From positions 37,540,908-37,604,907 of the forward strand of contig JARWKL010000002.1 of assembly GCA_029961685.1 (NCBI GenBank): a stretch of 64,000 nt of DNA, written 5' to 3'. Below the pieces are notes generated by a model. The model was not told the origin of the DNA. It ran no database searches and saw nothing but the letters and a program-made list of their open reading frames with translations. A program made the translations under genes and the position numbers. The stretch is from Aristolochia californica (Eukaryota > Streptophyta > Magnoliopsida > Piperales > Aristolochiaceae). This document shows, piece after piece, positions 22,447 through 34,326 of the stretch. Each line of letters begins with the position of its first letter. Position 1 is the first letter of the stretch.

Positions 22447-22816
22447 ATAGAAGATTTGAATATCAAGTGGGATCCACAAAGATACCATGAGCTCATATCT
22501 CTATCAACATGAGCTGGAAGATCATGTGGGACCCAAAAAGATAAGATCATGAGGTGGTTTCTATCTTGTTTCACATGATTAAAGAAGATTTAGAAGTTGA
22601 GTTAAAGTAGCCTCTTAAATAGATAATGTAATCTTATCATGATAGACTTATCTTGGAGAGTTCTAGTTGGAATGTAATTAGGAGTCCTAAAACTACTTGT
22701 ACATGGACTCTATTACCTCCTCAACTATAAATAGAGGTGATTATAACTTGGAATTGATCAATCAAGTTTCTTTTTTTTATTCTCTCTCGTGTGAAGTGTT
22801 CTCTCTCTACTCTCTC
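22447..22816 (+). repeat. CopB LTR fragment right of NA2
   Basis: Continues the CopB LTR from within its U3 through the TATAAATAG box (near 22726) into the CT-rich leader. It breaks at CTACTCTCTCTTATTA, a word shared with copia integrase, where it joins the next fragment. Confidence 0.85.
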
Positions 22817-23808
22817 TTATTACCTAATGATGATTCTTTTTTATCGCCTTTGAGAGTCTTCAGTTGCCAATGTTTTGTCCTTATTTCCTCCCCAAAACAC
22901 AGTAAACTTGATCCCAAATCTGTGAAGTGTATCTTCTTTGGATACTCTCGCACATAAAAGGGTTATGTTTGTTATAATCCCTCTCTTCAGCATTTACTTG
23001 TGTATCTAGATTTCACATTTTTTTAAGACTCTCCATATTATTCTGATAATATTCCTCCAGGTTTATCTTCCGTACCAGGTACTCCTCGACTGGTTGTGCC
23101 CCGTGCTACAGAAACTACTCAGCCACCAGAAACACTAGCTGACACCACACCTGCTGAGTTGTCAAATCCTTCTGAGGTAAGTCCAGCTTGATTATTTTTG
23201 CCCCAGAATATGATACCCGTCCTATTTCTCTTAGGAAAGTGCTCAGATCATGCACCATGCCTTCTACTTCTCATCCCATAACAAACATTGTGTCTCATCA
23301 TCGTCTATCCTCTATTTTTTGTCAACTTCTATTGGCTATTTCCTCTGTACCTGTACCATAGTCCTATCAAAAGGCTCTCAAACATCCAGGGTGGAAGGTG
23401 GCTATGGATGAAAAAATACAAGCTCTTTATGAAAATCAGATATTGGCTTTAGTCCCCCTTCCTTCAGATAAGAAACCCGTCGGTTGCAAATGGGTATTTA
23501 AGGTGAAACACAATCCGTATTGGTCCGTGGCTCGGTTGAAATCTCGCCTTGTTGCTAAAGGCTATACACAATGTTATGGCATTGATTATGAAGAAACTTT
23601 CTCTCCAGTGGCTAAATTAAACTGGGTACATTTGTTATTATATTTGGCAGCCAACTTTTCTTGGCAGGTCTATCAACTTGATGGCAAAAATTCTTTGTTG
23701 AATGGGGATATAAAGGAGGAAATTTGTATGCTGCAGCCACCTGGGTATGTGGTTGAGGGGGAGCTCGTATGTCAACTAAAAAAATCTATTTATCGTCTCA
23801 AATAGTCG
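22817..23808 (+). pseudogene. CopB fragment: integrase tail to RT start
   Basis: Encodes the integrase C-terminal phrases (SKLDPKSVKCIFFGYSRT near 22890), the linker and the start of RT (KPVGCKWVFKVKHNP near 23470; LKSRLVAKGYTQCYGIDYEETFSPVAK). It ends at the RT word KKSIYRLK near 23803. Several stops and shifts occur in the linker (23010-23390). Confidence 0.85.
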
Positions 23809-25204
23809 CCTCGCCTAGAAATTAAATGTGTCTCTCCTTTTTCGTTAATTCATACTAATGTATGGGGACCCTTGAGTGTCTCCAACATTTCTCATATGAA
23901 ATGTTTTATTACATTCATTGATGACTTCACTCGTACCACTTGGTTTTTTTTTTAAAGAGCGTTCTGAAAACCATTGATATTTAAATCTTTTCATGCAATG
24001 GTACTCACTCAGTTTGGGCAGAAAATTAAAGTCCTTCGGTTGAATAATGCCTAAGAATACACATCCAAAGATTTTGACTCGTTTTTTCAAGAAAATGGCA
24101 TTATTCATCAGGCATCATGTGCCTACACCCCTCAACAAAATGGTGTAGCCAAATGGAAGAACCGTCATATTCTTGAGGTAGCTCGTGGTTTACTATATGC
24201 CATGAAAGTTCCATATTTTTATTGGCCACATGCAATTCTTACCGCATATTTTCTTATAAACTGGTTACCCTCTTTTGTTTTTGGTAAAATATCTTTGTAC
24301 TCTCTATTATTACCTAATGATGATCCTTTTTCACTGCCTTTGAGAGTCCTCAGCTGTCAATGTTTTGTCCAAATTTCCTCCCCAAAACACAGTAAACTTG
24401 ATCCCAAATCTGTTAAGTGTATCCCATTAGGATACTCTCGCACACAAAAGGGTTATGTTTGTTATAATCCCTCTCTTCAGCGTTTACTTATGTCTCTGGA
24501 TGTCACATTTTTTGAAGACTCTCCATATTATTCTGATAATGCTCCTCCAGGTTTATCTTCTATACCAGGTTCTCCTCGACCGATTGTGCCTCGTACTACA
24601 AAAACTACTCAGCCGCCAGAAACACTGGCTGACACCACACCCGCTGAGTTGTTGGATCCTACTAAGGTAAGTCCATCTTCTTCGATTATTTTTGGTCCAG
24701 AATATGATACTCATCCTATTGCTGTTAGAAAGAGTCCAGATCATGCACCATGCCTTCTACTTCTCATCCCATAACAAATTTTGTGTCTCGTCATCGTCTA
24801 TCCCCTGTTTGTTGTCAATTTCTATCGGTTATTTCCTCCATATATATACCACCATCCTATCAGGAGGCTCTCTAACATCCAAAGTGGAAGGCGACAATGG
24901 ATGAAGAAATATAGGCTCTTTATGAAAATCACACATGGGCTCTTCTCCCCCTTCCTTCAGATAAGAAACCCGTCGGTTGCAAATGGGTATTTAGAGTGAA
25001 ACACAATCCGGATGGGTCCGTGGCTCCGTTGAAAGTTTGCCTTGTTGCTAAAGGCTATACACAATGTTATGGCATTGATTATGAAGAAACCTTCTCTCCA
25101 ATGGCTAAATTAAAGTTGGTACTTTTGTTATTATCTCTAGCAGCTAACTCTTCCTGGATGGTCTATCAACTTGATGTAAAAAATGCTTTTCAGAATTGGG
25201 ATAT

Positions 25205-25636
25205 TGTTGGAAGACAGGGCCCAAGCCCACACGACCAAATAAGGCTCACATATCCAAGTGTATTAGAAGATGGGCCCCAGCCCATAAGACCAAGGAAGAC
25301 CCATACATATAAGAGATATAGTAGACGGGCTCAAGGCCCATAGATCAAGGAGAAGACCCATAGGCCCACATACATTGATGGTCAGATGGTAAATATAGGA
25401 TCATCTCATAGATATGACATTGATGTAATTAAGTTAAAGTTACAGGGTTAAAACCCTAAACCCAATGTTCAGGGGTATTATTGTAATATAATAGTTTCAT
25501 AAATCTATAAATAGAACTTCAGGGGGAGGGTTAGGAATAATCAAGTCCATAACCCTTCTTCCTCCAGTTTTCTCCTAATTAGTTTCTCTCCCTTTTTTCT
25601 CCATGAGCTAAATTCATGGAGTCCTAAAAATCAGCA
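25205..25636 (+). mobile_element. solo LTR with perfect 5-bp target duplication
   Basis: 432 bp, TGTTGGAAGACAGG to AAATCAGCA, flanked by GATAT (25200-25204 and 25637-25641). It interrupts copia RT at the NGDIKEEIYMQQ region, and the RT words resume exactly after it. CTATAAATAGAAC near 25505 is a TATA box. Its first 50 bases resemble the NA LTR start on its sense strand (TGTTGGAAGATAGG, then CCCAAGCCCACA), so it may belong to a related or partner family. Confidence 0.95.
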
Positions 25637-25787
25637 GATATAAAGGAGGACATTTATATGCAACAACCACCTGTGTATGTGGTTGAGGGGGAATTTGTAT
25701 ATTGACTACAAAAATCTATTTATGGTCTCAAACAATCGCTTCATGCATGGTTTAAAAATTTTAGCCAAGCACTCATAGGGGTCAAAT

Positions 25788-26623
25788 GTTATGGTCCTGG
25801 GTAAATGATAAGCACCTAGCCAATTCTACCCAAAAGACCGGCCTGTTAGGAGAGGAAGGCATAGGTACTTAACCAAGGACCATAACATCATACCCACCTT
25901 CACGAGCTGACGACCATGGCGGCCACACTCTAGCGGTGACCACACTCTAGCGATAGCCCACTCTAGCGACGACCCACTCTAGTTTCTGCTAGGTCGCCCC
26001 CTCCATTCAGGACTCTCACCGCTTAGGACTCATGTCGTGGGGGTTCGAACTCGTGACGTAGTGCATGTTCTGATACCAAATGATAAGCACCTTGCCAGTA
26101 CATCCCAAAAGACCGGCATGTTAGGTAGCGGAAAGACAAGTACTTAACCCAGGACCACAACATCACGCCCACCTTCACGAGCCAACGTCCACGGCGGCCC
26201 ACACTAGCGGTGGCCCACTCTAGTTTCTGCTAGGTTGCCCCCTCCACACAGGACTCTCGCCACTCAAGACTCTCATCGGGATTCAAACTAATGATGTAGC
26301 GCCTGCTCTGATACCAAATGTTAAGCACCTAGCCAATACTACCCAAAAGACCGTCATGTTAGGAGCGGAAGACATAGGTACTTAACCCAGGACCATAACA
26401 TCACACCCACCTTCACAAGCCGACAACCACGGCGGCCACAATCAAGTGGCGGCCACACTCTAGCGACGACCCACTCTCGCCACTCAGGATTCACACCGTG
26501 GGGATTCGAACTCGCGACGTAGCACCTGCTATGATACCAAATGTTAAGCACCTAGCCAATACTACCCAAAAGACCGGCATGTTAGGTAGCGGAAAGCCAA
26601 GTACTTAGCCCAAGACCATGACA
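25788..26623 (-). mobile_element. tandem TRIM-like array: four 82-bp LTRs, three internal segments
   Basis: LTR units at 25805-25887, 26081-26162, 26319-26400 and 26542-26623 (82-83 bp each, TGTTAAGCACC or TGATAAGCACC to ATAACA). Internal segments of 193, 156 and 141 bp lie between them. Each ends next to the following LTR in GATACCAAA, whose minus strand TTTGGTATCAGAGCAGG is an initiator-Met primer site. Internals share CGGCGGCCCAC/CTCTAGCG phrases. There is no coding capacity. An inverted scrap of the LTR end (TGTTATGGTCCTGGGT) lies at 25788-25803. The array interrupts CopB RT. Confidence 0.82.
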
Positions 26624-27667
26624 CGGAATTTCACTGATGCTCTGGAGATCACTCTGTCTTTATTAAAGACACACTGAAGGGCCAGGTAATTCTAGTCATA
26701 TATGTTGATGACATTATTATAATTGGCAGTGATCCTGAGGGTATCCAAAAGACAAAAGAAAGGATATGTACTGAATTCAAGACAAAGGATCGCAGACTGC
26801 TCAAATATTTTTTGGGTATTGAAGTACTACAATCCAGACATGGAATTATATTATCTCAAAAGAAGTATGTCCTTGACCTACTGGAGGAGACCGGAATGCT
26901 GGGATGAAGACCAGCAGAATCTCTTATTGACTCGAATACAAAATTATGTGCAGGTATTGGAGAAGAAGTAGATGTCAAAAAATATCAAAGATTGGTGGGA
27001 AGAGTTATTTATCTCTACGTAACGAGGCCAAATATTTCATATTTAGTGAGTGTGGTAAGTGAATATATGCACAAACCACAACTTAGTCATTGGCAAGCAA
27101 TAGAACGGATACTACGATATCTAAAAGGAGCACCAAAAAGAGGTCTTCTCTATAAAAATCATGGACACTTCAACATTGAAGGATTCTCAGATGCAGACTG
27201 GGTCGGATACCCAGATGATAGAAAATCTACTTTGGGATATTATATGATGGTTGGAGGAACTTGGTTACATGGAGGAGTAAAAAATAGAATGTACTTGCAA
27301 GGTCTAGTGCAAAAATAGAGTACATAGCCATGGCACACACAGTCAGTGAACTCCTATGGATTAGATCTCTCCTAACTGAATTTTGTTTTTACAAAGAAGC
27401 TCCTATGATTCTATATTGTGATAATCAGGCTACAATTCACATCACCTCAAATCCAGTCTTCCATAAGAGAACAAAGCATATAGAAATAGATTACCACTTC
27501 ATACGAGAAAAATTCACTGCCTGCATCTTATCTCTCCAGCATGTATCTTCACAGAACCAGGTTGCGGACATTCTCACCAAACCAGTCACTCACAAAATTG
27601 TCCAACATTTGCAGAAAGTTGGGCATCTACGATGTTTTCTCACCCCTAGCTTGAGGGGGAGTGTTAT

Positions 27668-28057
27668 TATTGGAAGATGGGCTCAAGCCCACAAGCTCAA
27701 GGATAGAAGCCCACACGTCAAAGGAGTGGCTAAGTGGTTATTTATGATATGTTCCATAAGGATGGCATGGAGATGTAAATACATTGTCTTAATATGTCTT
27801 TTAATCTATTGAGTTGTAACCCTAAGGGCTTTGTAACACTATAAATGAGAGCATTAGCTAAGAGATAAGGAATTCAATCCTTCTCCTCTCTTTGGAAAAA
27901 CGTCCAGCCACCCTCTCTTCTCTCTTGACGCATTCTCTCCTTCCTTAATCCAAGCTCTCCTCTCAAATGTCCTTCTCCTTTCTCTTTCTTCTCTCTCTTC
28001 TCTCCTTCTTCTTCCATGTTAACCTAGAGTCATTCTCATGGGGCCCTAACTTCTACA
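27668..28057 (+). repeat. CopC 5' LTR
   Basis: 390 bp; first bases TATTGG instead of TGTTGG, a terminal change relative to the 3' LTR. ACTATAAATGAGAG near 27840 is the TATA region. Confidence 0.94.
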
Positions 28058-28908
28058 TGGTATCAGAGCTTGGAGGTTAGGATCCTTATTCAAGTAGTTA
28101 TGTCATCCATTCAAGAAGTTGTGTATAGAAGGAGTTCTGCCAAGAAGAGATAGGTAAAATTTCGTTTTTTTTTTTTTTTTGCATATTCTCTCTTTACGGT
28201 TTCAAAATTTTTTTTCCTCTCTTCTTGAATTGTTGATTCATGTCAAGGCGAGATAATCTTCATAAACATTGTGAAGATCTATCGTGTATGACTAAAAGGA
28301 TATTGTAGTCTTGATCATCTTGTTGCTTCTTTTGGTTTGTTATTTGGATTTAGTTACCTTTATGTAACGGGAATCACACATTGTTGATATGGGATTCCAG
28401 CATATGTTGTTGTCAATTCTATAATCTAATGTTACTCATGGGAGTGTGTCATGTTGTTGGATGCCCGTTATATGTTTGATGAAATTCCAGCACTCACTTA
28501 TCCCTATTATTTGTTGTGTTTGAACTTCAGCAATTGAATCTTTTGTTTTGTTGAAGTATTACCATGAGTTGGAGTTTCTTTTGCCAAGAAATTGCTCTCG
28601 GTTTGCTAAGAAAGGCCTTGTCTAAAGTTGTTCTCGGTTTTGTGGTTGAGTTTGGATTAAGGATAAGAGTTGCATCTATTCTCTTCTCAATATTTTTTTG
28701 ATAAATATAAGAGAAGTTGAGTAGTGGTTGGTTCTGGTTATCACTTGAAAAAAACTCCAATTTTTCCATGATTTGGTGCTTATTCTCGTGAAAATTTTCA
28801 CTACTTAGTTTTGGTGGCTAAATTGGCCTACGGGTGCTTCAAATTACATTGTGTAATTGGTATTTGAGCCCCTTTGACAATTGACCTTACTAGTTGATTT
28901 GCGTCAAC

Positions 28909-29988
28909 ATGGAGAGTGGACATATAAGTAATAAGAGTGACATACTCTGAATTACTACAATTCCACTAAGAGGTCTTTCCAATTACCTCAGTTAGTCACA
29001 ATCGTGACCTTCTCAATCATGTTATCAAAATCCCTCCTCTAATTGATGAAGAAGATGAAGTCTACCATAAATGGGTCAAAATGATAACATGGTTATCAGT
29101 TGGCTTATTAATAGCATGGAAGAGCATGTTGCTAACAATGTGGTCCACTTGGAAACTTTGAAGGATATTTGGGACACATATGCTAAGCTCTATTCTAGTA
29201 CCACCTCCTTGCAAAAAGTATATGATGTTTTCCAAAGTATGTTAGCTACCAAACAAGGAGATAATATTCATGAGTTTCTGGCCCGGTTTCGTGGCCTTCT
29301 CCAAGAATGGAAAATTGCTCAACCATACTCTACCGACATTGATGTCCAAGAAAAACAGCGCGAGGCTTTGGTAGCGGCTATTTGCCTTACCAATATTAAG
29401 CCGTATCTAGAGGTGGATAAGACTCAGCTTCTTAGTTCCTCTGCCCTTCCCTCTTTTGATGACATTAGTGCAACATTGTTACAAATTCCTGATCCATCTC
29501 CTCCTTCTCCGATTGATGCTCCATCAACTATGTTCTCTGGTAATCGGGGTACATCATCCCCATTTTGAGGACGTGGCAAAAATACAAAAGGAGGCCGCAA
29601 TAGAGGTGGTCAAACGGGTCCGACCCATTCCCACACTGAGACTCGATTGTGTACTTATTGTGGTGGTCAGAACCACCTTGTGGATTCATGCTGGAAACTC
29701 CATGGTATGCCCGATTGGGTGACAACCAATCCAGCCTCAGTTAATGTTGAGAAAAAAAAGGACAAGACTGATTCTCATTCCGGGAATGTGACTATCTCTT
29801 CGGAAGACTATGTTGTAATTCAGAAGTTGCAATCCTTATTGGATCAGTCCTCTACACCACCAGGCCCTACTGCTGCCACTACCATTGCCTCAGGTATGCT
29901 TTCTTCTGCTTCAACCCCTTCCTCTTGGATCATTGACTCTGAGGCTTCCGAACACTTGTCAGGTAACAAACACATGCTTCATTCATTG
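28909..29988 (+). pseudogene. CopC GAG and protease start
   Basis: GAG begins at ATG 28909. A TGA at 28948 replaces an expected Arg codon, and part of the N-terminal region is scrambled until 29065. The UBN2-type GAG core (ISWLINSMEEHV, VYDVFQSMLATKQGDNIHEFL) runs to 29565, where TGA replaces Arg in an RG-rich stretch. A zinc-knuckle-like CTYCGGQNHLVDSC follows at 29647, then protease SWIID at 29920. The active-site motif reads DSEA, not DSGA (29935-29946). The frame is cut at 29988 by the solo LTR. Confidence 0.9.
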
Positions 29989-31330
29989 TGTTATGAACGC
30001 AATAACATTATTGTTTTAGTGTTTTCTTTAATTTACTTTATTTTATTTCAGTTTTAGGTCACAAGGGTAATTTTGGAATTATTTATTAATAGGGATATTT
30101 TTGGAATATTTTATTCATAGGGATTTTTTTTAATATTTTATTAAACCCTAACAGGGTGAACCCTATTTAAGGGGTAAGAGTAATGAGAAAGGAAAGAATT
30201 GAAGTATTAAGAATTAGTTTAATGTTACGGTCACGGGTCATGGATCGAGTAACACGGCATGGGATTTGTGAATCCAACACTCAGAATTTACTCACTTCAC
30301 GTCAAGGGTCTGTGTATGAGTATTTCTCCTTAACCAGTGGTTGGCCAGGAGGAAAGATCCTCTTTTGAGAGTCCTACCGAGTTGTTGTGCTAGGTAGAAG
30401 ACCCCACAGCAAGGCTGACCTTGCTAGAGCAAGGTGCTCTCTTTTCTTGGTCATGGCAAAGAGGGTTTGGTCCTCTTTGTTGCTGCTCTAGATAAGAATG
30501 CAATCTTTCTTTCTTAAATAACTTGAAACACGAGTTTGGGATAGATTAATACCTCTTCTTTGATGCTATGATCAGCTCCCACGTTGCACCAGGATTTGCT
30601 CAAGATTTGAGGATAAAAATCCTCACTTTGCTACATGGTAAGGGAGGAATTGGGCCTCTTGCTGCTGCTGCTGCCGAGAGGGAGGATAGACCTCCTCTTT
30701 GGGCTTGGAAAAGGGGCAGGAAGCTCCTTTTCTTAGTAGGGATGATGGTGGATGAATTTGGGTGAAGATGGATGGCAATGGAGGGTGAAGGATAGGTTGG
30801 ATTTTTGGAGTAAACCCTAAACTCGATATCAAGAGATGATCTCAACCTATTTAGACTAGGTTATTCTAAAATCTCAAAGCTTACCTATTTCATTCATACC
30901 TATCCCTTAAATAGGGAGTTTTAGGGTTAGGGTTACAATAATTCCCCATAATGCCCTTACATATAAAGTAATTAGAAATAACTCCTACTTAAAATAATAT
31001 AAGAAATAAATCTTACTTAAAACAATATAAGAAATAAGTCCTACTCAAAGAAATATGAGAATTAAATCCTATTGAGTGAGTTGTTGTTGTCTTCTTAGTT
31101 GTGTGACTCGGTGTGCTATTGAGTCCACAACAGTTAAATCTAGAGTAAAGAGGCTTAGAGTTCTCCTCAACGAGCTCTAGGGTTTTCAAGCTTCCCTTTG
31201 GCTTGATCTTTCATTTTCGTCTTCCCCATGTCTTCCTACTACCCCTACGGTAATGCTTGGAAGACCCGTAACCCGTGGCAGATTGCAGATCCTCCCAAAG
31301 AATCCTTGTGTCAAAACCGGGACCGTAACA
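29989..31330 (+). mobile_element. solo LTR A (GypA-related) in CopC protease
   Basis: TGTTATGAACGC to ACCGTAACA with target duplication CATTG (29984-29988 and 31331-31335). Without the element nested in it (30223-31132) it is 432 bp, close to the GypA LTR length, and shares its termini. The protease reading frame resumes after it. Confidence 0.92.
30223..31132 (-). mobile_element. solo LTR B (GypB family) nested in solo LTR A
   Basis: 910 bp, near-identical to the GypB LTR at 170-1077 in the same orientation. Flanking five bases TTTAA (left) and GTTAA (right) agree in four of five positions, a slightly decayed target duplication. No internal sequence remains, so it formed by LTR-LTR recombination after insertion. 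Confidence 0.9.
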
Positions 31331-34318
31331 CATTGCCTCCATGTCTTCCTCATAAACTGGTCACTATTGCTAATTGTTCCCAAACCAAGGTGCTTGGGAA
31401 GGGTTTCTCCCCTCTTACCGCGTCAATTCCTCTTAAAGAAGTGTTATTTGTTCCTCAATTTCCGTTAAATTTGCTCTCCTTTTGTCAATTAACCAAACAA
31501 TTGAATTGTTCTATCACCTTCACACCATCTTCGTGTATATTTTAGGATCTAACTACGAAATAGTTGATTGGTAGCGGCCATGAAAAAGGGGGTTTATAGT
31601 ATTTTACTCTTCCACCAGCAGCTCCTATTTCATCGACTACACCCGAGGCTCAAATGTGGCACAACCGGCTAGGTCATCCATCTATCTCGTCACTTCGTTC
31701 TTTAGTTCTATCTCTTAAATCTTTGTCTAATTTTAATTGTGAGGCATGTCAATAAAATAAGAATGTTAGGAGTACATATTCTCCTTGTCTTACAAATACT
31801 AGTACTACTCTGTTTGAATTAATACATTTTGATGTATGGGGCCATTTAAAGGTCTCTAACATTTCTCAGGTTCAATATTTTGTTACTTTTGTGGATGATT
31901 TTACCCGAATGACTTGGTTGTTTTTTTTAAAGAACGATCATAAATTCTTTCAATTTTTAAAAACTTTCATGCAATGGTTCTAACGCAATTTGGAAAAAAA
32001 ATTCAAATCCTTAGATCCGATAATGCTAAGGAATATTTGTCTAATGAGTTCAAATCATTTTGTGAGGGTAATGGGCTTCGTCATCAAACATCATGTGCCT
32101 ATCAACAAAATGGTGTTGCTGAAAGAAAGAATCGTCACCTCCTTGAGGTTGCTCGGGGCCTCCTCTACTCCATGAAAGTACCCTACTTTTATTGGCCTCA
32201 TGCTATTCTTACAGCATGCTTTCTCATCAATAGGTTACCTTCATCAGTACTTAGAAATCAAACTCCGTATTCTGTTTTGTTTCATGGTGAAGATCCATTT
32301 TCTCTTCCTCTTAAAGTATTTGGTTGCACATGTTTTGTTCATGATACTTCACCACATAAAAGTAAACTTGATCCTCGGTCTTTGACGTGTATTTTTTTTG
32401 GGTATTCTCGAACTCAAAAAGGATATATTTGTTATAGTCCTACACTTCGAAGGGAGATGGTATCTCGGGATGTGACTTTCTTTGAAGACACTTCCTTCTA
32501 CTCCTCACATGAGGCTCCTCCAGGGTTTACATCTACTCCTACCACTCCATGCTCGCTTGTGCCATTTCAAGAAGATATAACTCAACCCCCTGAAGCACCG
32601 ACCGTCCCCTCACCTGTGGAGTTGTTTGATCTACCTGAGGTAAGTCTTTCTCCTCCTCCTATGTTTGGGCCTGAATTTGATACTCGGCCTATTGCATTAT
32701 GAAAGGCAACCCGTTCTTGCACTACGTCTCATCCAATTGCCAATTTTATGTCTCCTCATCACTTATCTTCTCAGTGTGTTCAGTTTCTTGCTTCCCTTTC
32801 ATCTGTTTCCATACCACAATCCTATAAGGAGACCCTGAAGCATCCAAGATGGAAGACGACTATGGATGAAGAAATGCATGCATTATATGAAAATCAAACA
32901 TGGACTTTGGTTGCTCCCAAAAGTTAAAAGACCGGTTGGTTACAGATGGGTTTTTTCAGTGAAACACAACCCAGATGGATCGGTTGCTCACCTTAAAGAA
33001 AGCCTGGTTGCAAAAGGTTATACTTAGTGTTATGGGATAGATTATGAAGAGATTTTATCTCAAGTTTCAAAATTGAACTCGGTACATATCATCCTTTCTA
33101 TTACTACAAACTCATCTTGGCCAGTATATCAGCTAGATGTAAAAAATGCATTCTTAAATGGTGATATACGCTAAGAAATTTATATGGTCCAACCACCAAG
33201 ATATGTGGTTGAGGGGGAGTCCGTATGTCTATTAAAAAAATCTTTATATGGGCTTAAACAGTCCCCTCGGGCTTGGTTTGATAAATTTAGTCAAGCGCTT
33301 TTACAATTTGGCTTTCATAGGAGCTCGGTTGATCACTTAGTATATGTTAAAGATACTATCAAAGGGAAGATATTATTGGCCGTGTATGTTGATGATATTA
33401 TCTTGACTGGAAATGATGCTCATAGTATAGAAGAAGTGAAGAATATGATATGTAAAGAGTTCAAGACTAAAGATTTGGGTAAGCCCAAATATTTTCTGGG
33501 TATAGAAGTCCTTCAGTCAAATCATGGAATAGTATTGTCTCAAAGAAAATAGGTCTTGGATCCTCTGGAAGAAACAGGAATGAAGGGTTGTAGACCAATT
33601 GATACACCTATAGATGCAAATAAAAAATTGTGTGCCACAACTGGAGAAGATGTTGACACTGGAAAACATCTATCTCACGGTAACCACACCTGATATATCA
33701 TATGTTGTGAGTGTGGTAAGCCAGTTCATGCACAAACCACAAATTACTCACTAGCAAGCATTGGAGAGAATACTACGATACTTAAAAGGTGCTCCAGGAA
33801 GAGGATTGCTATATAACAACATGGTAACTTCAATATAGAAGGTTTCTCAGATGCAGATTGGTCTGGACCACCCGATGATAGAAAATCTACATCTGGGTAT
33901 TGTACCCATGTTGGGGGAAACTTGGTCACATGGAAAAGCAAAAAAGCAAAACGTGGTTGCAAGATCTAGTGCAGAAGCAGAATACCGAGCTATGGCCCAC
34001 ACTATAAGTGAACTTTTATGGATAAAAATGCTTCTTACTGAATTGGAATTTTATAAAGGAGGTTCTATGGGCCTACATAGTGATAATCAAGCAGCTATTC
34101 ACATTACGTCAAATCCAGTTTTCCATGAAAGAACTAAACAATGTTGAAGTGGATTGTCATTTTATACGAGAAAAGTTTCAAGCAGCAATAATTTCTCTTA
34201 AATATGTTCCATCTCAAGAGCAATTAGCTGATATCCTCACCAAACCGGTAACGTCCAAAGTTCTATCTTATGTAGGTGGCAAGTTGGGTATTTATGATGT
34301 ATTTTCTCCACCAGCTTG
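31331..34318 (+). pseudogene. CopC protease end, integrase, RT and RNase H
   Basis: Protease/GAG-pre-integrase words (VLFVPQFPLNLLS, MWHNRLGHPS near 31650) lead to integrase core (FVTFVDDFTRMTW near 31890; LRSDNAKEY near 32010; NGVAERKNRHLLEVARG). The integrase C-terminal SKLDPRSLTCIFFGYSRTQKG is near 32360. RT starts near 32830, contains LKNAFLNGD-like words near 33145 and an intact YVDDIILTGND near 33388. RNase H runs to IYDVFSPPA at 34316, followed by polypurine TTGAGGGGGAG. Stops: 31543 (TAG where siblings have Gln), 31558, 32700, 33172, 33550; frameshifts near 31975, 32925 and 34130. Confidence 0.9.
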
Positions 34319-34326
34319 AGGGGGAG

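Larger units (their letters stand above)
23809..27661 (+). pseudogene. CopB fragment: integrase to RNase H, with two insertions
   Basis: Restarts upstream in integrase (HTNVWGPLSVSNISH near 23855), so it overlaps the previous fragment in content. Integrase core continues to 24500 with a frameshift at a T-run near 23955. RT resumes at 24960-25204, is interrupted by a solo LTR (25205-25636), continues to 25787, is interrupted by a TRIM-like array (to 26623), and continues with an intact YVDD box near 26703. RNase H (YQRLVGRVIYL, then LYCDNQATIHIT) follows, with frame breaks near 26985 and 27320. It ends at a polypurine tract (27651-27661). Confidence 0.88.

Noticed and set aside
24553..24744. 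several 60-115-codon frames overlapping CopB and CopC coding
   Set aside because: Antisense or shifted frames of recognised copia GAG-POL; no independent support.
26040..26090. tRNA-like words GGTTCGAACTC and CTCTGATACCA
   Set aside because: They lack a cloverleaf and an anticodon arm; the second is the reverse complement of a retroelement primer-binding site.
25805..26623. regular repeat-spacer pattern resembling a CRISPR array
   Set aside because: Repeats are 82 bp with TG/CA ends, spacers are related to each other and end in primer-site words; the host is a plant. It is a retroelement multimer.
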